From F23-D06 sp045600905 (lineage in GTDB: Bacteria > Bacteroidota > Bacteroidia > Bacteroidales > WCHB1-69): a stretch of 9,257 bases of DNA. Positions 7,170-9,257 of the stretch are shown here, one piece after another. How positions within the stretch are numbered: position 1 is the stretch's first letter; each line of letters starts with the position of its first letter. The position numbers and the translations under genes were made by a program. Below the pieces are notes generated by a model. It had not been told where the DNA came from. It ran no database searches and saw only the letters and a program-made list of their open reading frames with translations. The stretch spans positions 1 through 9,257 of the forward strand of contig JAZRYT010000057.1 of assembly GCA_045600905.1 (NCBI GenBank), in the 5' to 3' direction.

Positions 7170-8003
7170 CTACAGTCTGAACGTCACCGGCACTTGGAAG
7201 AAGCACCGAACAGGCTTAGCCACAGCATCTTTTCCCGGTATCCATTTGGGCATAGCCTGAACCACACGCAAGGCCTCCTCATCACACTCTTTAAACAAGG
7301 GCACTTTAACTCTCGCATTGGTAATGGAACCATCTTTTTCAACCACGAATTCCACTAAAACAGTTCCCTGAACATTATGTTCTCGAGCATACTCAGGATA
7401 CTGGCAATTGTTATGGAAGAATTCCTGCATAGCGTCAGTCCCTCCTGGAAATTCCGGCATCACTTCTACAAAATAGACAGGAGGCTCTTCTCCCTTATAT
7501 TCAAATGCCCAATCCGGATCATCAATAGGCTCAATATCACCGACATACAATATATCATCTAGAAGCTCTGTCGTTGTTTTTGTTTGAAGAGTATCCGTTT
7601 CGAGGTCTAATACGATTCCTTCGGGATTAAGATTGAGACATTTCACTACTGATTCCGGCTTACTACTGTCAGCCGGTTTGCTTTGTGGTTCAGCGGCAAC
7701 CGTTTCCACGGTGTTCTCTGCTTCAGGTTCACCTGCGAGTTTATCTCCCTGTTCCGCATTACAGGAAGCGAAGGTGGCGGCCAGGCCCAATGACAGGCCA
7801 GTCACCACGGCGGCCTTGCCCAATTGGCGACGACGGCGGAGTTCCTCTTCCAAATAGCGCAGTTCCGACTCGCACTTGGGGCACGTGCCGGAGCAGTCGC
7901 CCTGGTATTTGCATTCGGAGGTCACGAAGGCGATGTCGTTCGCCTCGGCAATCTGCCGGCGAATCTCCTTTAAAATCTTACAAGTTTTTTTTCCTTTGGC
8001 CAT
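7170..8003 (-). CDS. Membrane protein with cytosolic Cys-rich domain and periplasmic TonB C-terminal domain
   Basis: A 277-residue protein. The start is ATG at 8003 (MAKGKKTCK); the frame extends 20 codons upstream without another ATG. Residues 1-60 are charged and carry Cys at 8, 31, 37, 41 and 44 (the last four as C-x5-C-x3-C-x2-C), a possible Zn or Fe-S site. A hydrophobic segment (about 62-79) follows RRRR and ends in FASC (Cys81), which looks like an internal lipobox. A polar Glu/Pro/Ser-rich linker (82-170) leads to a TonB C-terminal domain (about 180-277): 'PEFPGGTDAMQEFFHNNCQYPEYA', 'VQGTVLVEFVVEKDGSITNARV', 'ALRVVQAMPKWIPGK' are its hallmarks, quoted here in pieces of overlapping family consensus. 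From memory, similar N-termini occur in other Bacteroidales TonB-like proteins. There is no exbB/exbD nearby, so a role in energising a transporter is unproven. Confidence 0.88.
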   Translation of the reverse strand: MAKGKKTCKILKEIRRQIAEANDIAFVTSECKYQGDCSGTCPKCESELRYLEEELRRRRQLGKAAVVTGLSLGLAATFASCNAEQGDKLAGEPEAENTVETVAAEPQSKPADSSKPESVVKCLNLNPEGIVLDLETDTLQTKTTTELLDDILYVGDIEPIDDPDWAFEYKGEEPPVYFVEVMPEFPGGTDAMQEFFHNNCQYPEYAREHNVQGTVLVEFVVEKDGSITNARVKVPLFKECDEEALRVVQAMPKWIPGKDAVAKPVRCFFQVPVTFRL

Positions 8004-8018
8004 AATGTTAATGTGTTT

Positions 8019-8039
8019 GTGAGCAGTGAGCTGTGAGCA
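8019..8039 (-). repeat. Heptanucleotide tandem repeat in the 5' leader of the TonB-domain gene
   Basis: Three exact heptads on the + strand, GTGAGCA, GTGAGCT, GTGAGCA. They sit between the candidate proximal promoter and the ATG at 8003, 15 nt before the start, so they would lie in the mRNA leader. Confidence 0.6.
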
Positions 8040-8073
8040 GAAGAAGTCAACAGAGCAGTTCAAAAACGAGTGG

Positions 8074-8081
8074 CAAACGTA
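8074..8081 (-). promoter_or_regulatory. Proximal promoter -7 element of the TonB-domain gene
   Basis: TACGTTTG on the - strand, about 70 nt before the ATG at 8003. It is followed by CCACTCGTTT, giving the 18-nt near-match with the M49 promoter. No normal -33 element is seen. Confidence 0.5.
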
Positions 8082-8149
8082 ATACGAGCAGTACGTTTAT
8101 TGCTATCAGTAAATGCCTGAATATAGGGGATCCATAACACTGAATTCTG

Positions 8150-8240
8150 AAAATCGGCGCAAAAATAGTCATTTTTTCATTGTTATCGGCTCAAATTGAG
8201 CCAATAGACTCACTTTTTCGTCAAGAATTGAGCCGATTTT
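8150..8240. promoter_or_regulatory. Nested inverted repeats with TTGAGCC / ATCGGC cores, candidate operator
   Basis: The 240-nt gap between the nuclease and the TonB-domain promoter region contains no gene. It contains GGCTCAA-A-TTGAGCC (8188-8202), a 10-bp inverted pair ATCGGCTCAA (8185-8194) with TTGAGCCGAT (8228-8237), and a 9-bp inverted pair AAAATCGGC (8150-8158) with GCCGATTTT (8232-8240). They flank and lie upstream of the distal -7 element (8160-8167), where a regulator site would be expected. Confidence 0.45.
8160..8167 (-). promoter_or_regulatory. Possible distal promoter -7 element of the TonB-domain gene
   Basis: TATTTTTG on the - strand fits TAnnTTTG and is followed by CGCC, as at the nuclease promoter. 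A TTTG (part of the TTGAGCC palindrome) lies 24 nt upstream, longer than the usual spacing. A transcript from here would have a leader of about 150 nt. Confidence 0.35.
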
Positions 8241-8245
8241 GGTTA

Positions 8246-8278
8246 GAAGACATCGGCAATACAAAAAGCCGAGTCTTC
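8246..8278 (-). terminator. Hairpin 3' of the nuclease gene
   Basis: Arms GAAGAC-A-TCGGC (8246-8257) and GCCGAGTCTTC (8268-8278) pair over 11 bp with one bulged base around a 10-nt loop. It begins 26 nt after the nuclease stop. No T-run follows on the - strand, so it may be a terminator without a U tail, an mRNA 3' stabiliser, or part of the repeat cluster beside it. Confidence 0.4.
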
Positions 8279-8303
8279 GCAAATTAGACACAGTCCATTC
8301 GCA

Positions 8304-9128
8304 CTATATTCCCCAATATTTTTTCACCACCTGCGCCTCTATTTCGTTTTCGACGGCATCATCCAAATTGTGGAAAAGGTCGAGATGGATGATGTCTTCC
8401 AGCTCATCGATGGACATGGAAGACGCCTTCAGATCCTGGTGTTCTGGGACATTCTGCATCAGGAAGCCGATGGCGGCATACGTGCCGTTCGATTCAATCA
8501 GGAAGGCCTTGAAGAAGGCATCTGGGACAGCCACTTTGTCTGCCCCGATAGTACCGAATTGGTGGTTCGTGTAGATTGGGCCACAGACGATATAGACCTT
8601 GCCATACTGCTTTGCGATGCGGCGTCCCATCTTTTCGGTTGTTTCCCAAGAGCCGCCATTAAACTCCTTATCTTGCGGGCACATATTGGAGAGATAGAAG
8701 CTCTCGTCCATAGCTTGCGGCGACCATTTCATATCGGCGGCGGGCGCCAGATGTCCCCTGTCCCAGCCCGAGCCACGGTAATCGTCCAACGAAGCCTGTC
8801 GTCCTTTGATATCCGGGTCTTCGGCATAGCAGTTGCTTCGCGGAACCTGTCCGTTTGCTTCCTCAGCGGTCAGATCGTACGCCACCCAGTTGGGGGTGAG
8901 GTTCTGGTGGTTGTAAGAGAGGGCGTAGCCGAGGTGGGAAATGATAGTCCCTTCGGAGCCACCTTGAGGTATTTCGAGGAGGGAAAGGTCTATCGAACGG
9001 GAAGCAGAATGAGTACTGTTATCTTCAACCGTTTTTGATTCCAATATTGGACGCGCAACTGTTTTGGGGGCATTCTCACAGGAATAGAGCGAGAATAAGC
9101 CAAATAAAAATAAAAATGCTGAATTCAA
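8304..9128 (-). CDS. NUC1-family DNA/RNA non-specific endonuclease, lipoprotein, start region disrupted
   Basis: Mg-dependent beta-beta-alpha-metal nuclease (PF01223, NucA/EndA type) that cleaves DNA and RNA, expected in the periplasm or on the surface. The 274 residues are numbered from TTG at 9128. Active-site motif DRGH at 123-126 (general base His126) within 'GWDRGHLAPAADM', metal-binding Asn157 in 'NMCPQDKEFNGGSWE' (148-162), then 'VYIVCGPIY' (178-186) and 'VPDAFFKAF' (201-209), all canonical. The N-terminus has a hydrophobic run and lipobox SLYSC (Cys17) but no positive charges. The frame has no ATG: an upstream ATG at 9156 sits one base out of frame, and removing one A from its AAAA run (9150-9153) would give MKPKSCIYNL joined to the hydrophobic run, a normal lipoprotein signal. 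The family call is firm; the start is not. Confidence 0.9.
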   Translation of the reverse strand: MNSAFLFLFGLFSLYSCENAPKTVARPILESKTVEDNSTHSASRSIDLSLLEIPQGGSEGTIISHLGYALSYNHQNLTPNWVAYDLTAEEANGQVPRSNCYAEDPDIKGRQASLDDYRGSGWDRGHLAPAADMKWSPQAMDESFYLSNMCPQDKEFNGGSWETTEKMGRRIAKQYGKVYIVCGPIYTNHQFGTIGADKVAVPDAFFKAFLIESNGTYAAIGFLMQNVPEHQDLKASSMSIDELEDIIHLDLFHNLDDAVENEIEAQVVKKYWGI

Positions 9129-9171
9129 GTTATAAATGCAACTTTTCGGTTTTCATTTTCAATCAATGGCG

Positions 9172-9179
9172 CAAAAGTA
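9172..9179 (-). promoter_or_regulatory. Bacteroidota promoter -7 element of the nuclease gene
   Basis: TACTTTTG on the - strand, 15 nt before the ATG at 9156 and 43 nt before the TTG at 9128. A TTTG lies 23 nt upstream (9203-9206), a little far for the -33 element. Its short distance to 9156 favours that ATG as the ancestral start. Confidence 0.5.
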
Positions 9180-9184
9180 CGAGA

Positions 9185-9216
9185 AAAAAATTCAATTGGA
9201 GTCAAAAAATTCAATT
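9185..9216. repeat. Two 13-bp direct repeats at the nuclease promoter
   Basis: AAAAAATTCAATT occurs at 9185-9197 and again at 9204-9216, a 19-bp period, close to two helical turns. The copies lie just upstream of the nuclease -7 element. They could be phased A-tracts or paired sites for a regulator. Confidence 0.5.
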
Positions 9217-9257
9217 TTTTTCTAGGTCTATTGTTTAACTTACTCTGTATCAGTTGA

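Noticed and set aside
8370..9038. + strand open frame of 222 codons opposite the nuclease
   Set aside because: Antisense shadow of a canonical NUC1 gene; no recognisable domain and no promoter.

Overview
The window looks like a stretch of chromosome from a Bacteroidota member, most likely order Bacteroidales. Four things support this. Candidate promoters carry the Bacteroidota -7 element TAnnTTTG rather than -10/-35 boxes. Start codons lack clear Shine-Dalgarno sequences. Several products are lipoproteins with short [L]xSC lipoboxes. The gene families (EttA, a head-GIN beta-solenoid protein, a lipoprotein M49 peptidase, a Cys-cluster TonB-domain protein) fit the phylum. Genus cannot be fixed from the sequence alone.

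Left part, + strand (1-2810): the 3' four fifths of ettA (ribosome-associated ABC-F ATPase), then a repeat-rich gap, then a small two-helix membrane protein of unknown function, then an exported protein with a DUF2807/head-GIN beta-solenoid. The last gene ends 11 nt from the convergent recF.

Right part, - strand (2822-9156): reading from the right, a NUC1-family DNA/RNA endonuclease lipoprotein with an anomalous start, an inverted-repeat-rich intergenic region, a membrane protein joining a cytosolic Cys-rich domain to a periplasmic TonB C-terminal domain, an M49 (dipeptidyl-peptidase III-like) zinc peptidase lipoprotein, an alpha/beta-hydrolase lipoprotein of secretory-lipase type, and recF (GTG start). 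The four genes upstream of recF all encode envelope-directed proteins. Three are probable lipoproteins, and the nuclease, peptidase and lipase would together give the cell envelope hydrolases for nucleic acid, peptide and ester. They are not one tight operon: the nuclease, TonB-domain and M49 genes each have their own promoter-like element, and a hairpin separates the peptidase from the lipase.

Between genes there is more structure than usual: three copies of a short GTAGGG...TGCGTCC palindrome, three heptanucleotide tandem repeats, a nested TTGAGCC/ATCGGC inverted-repeat cluster, a pair of near-identical 18-nt promoter regions, and a 13-bp direct repeat at the nuclease promoter. I see no mobile element, CRISPR array, tRNA or rRNA. 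I also see no clear case for a wholly new multi-gene system. The best leads are the nuclease start, the Cys-cluster TonB protein and the interspersed repeats.
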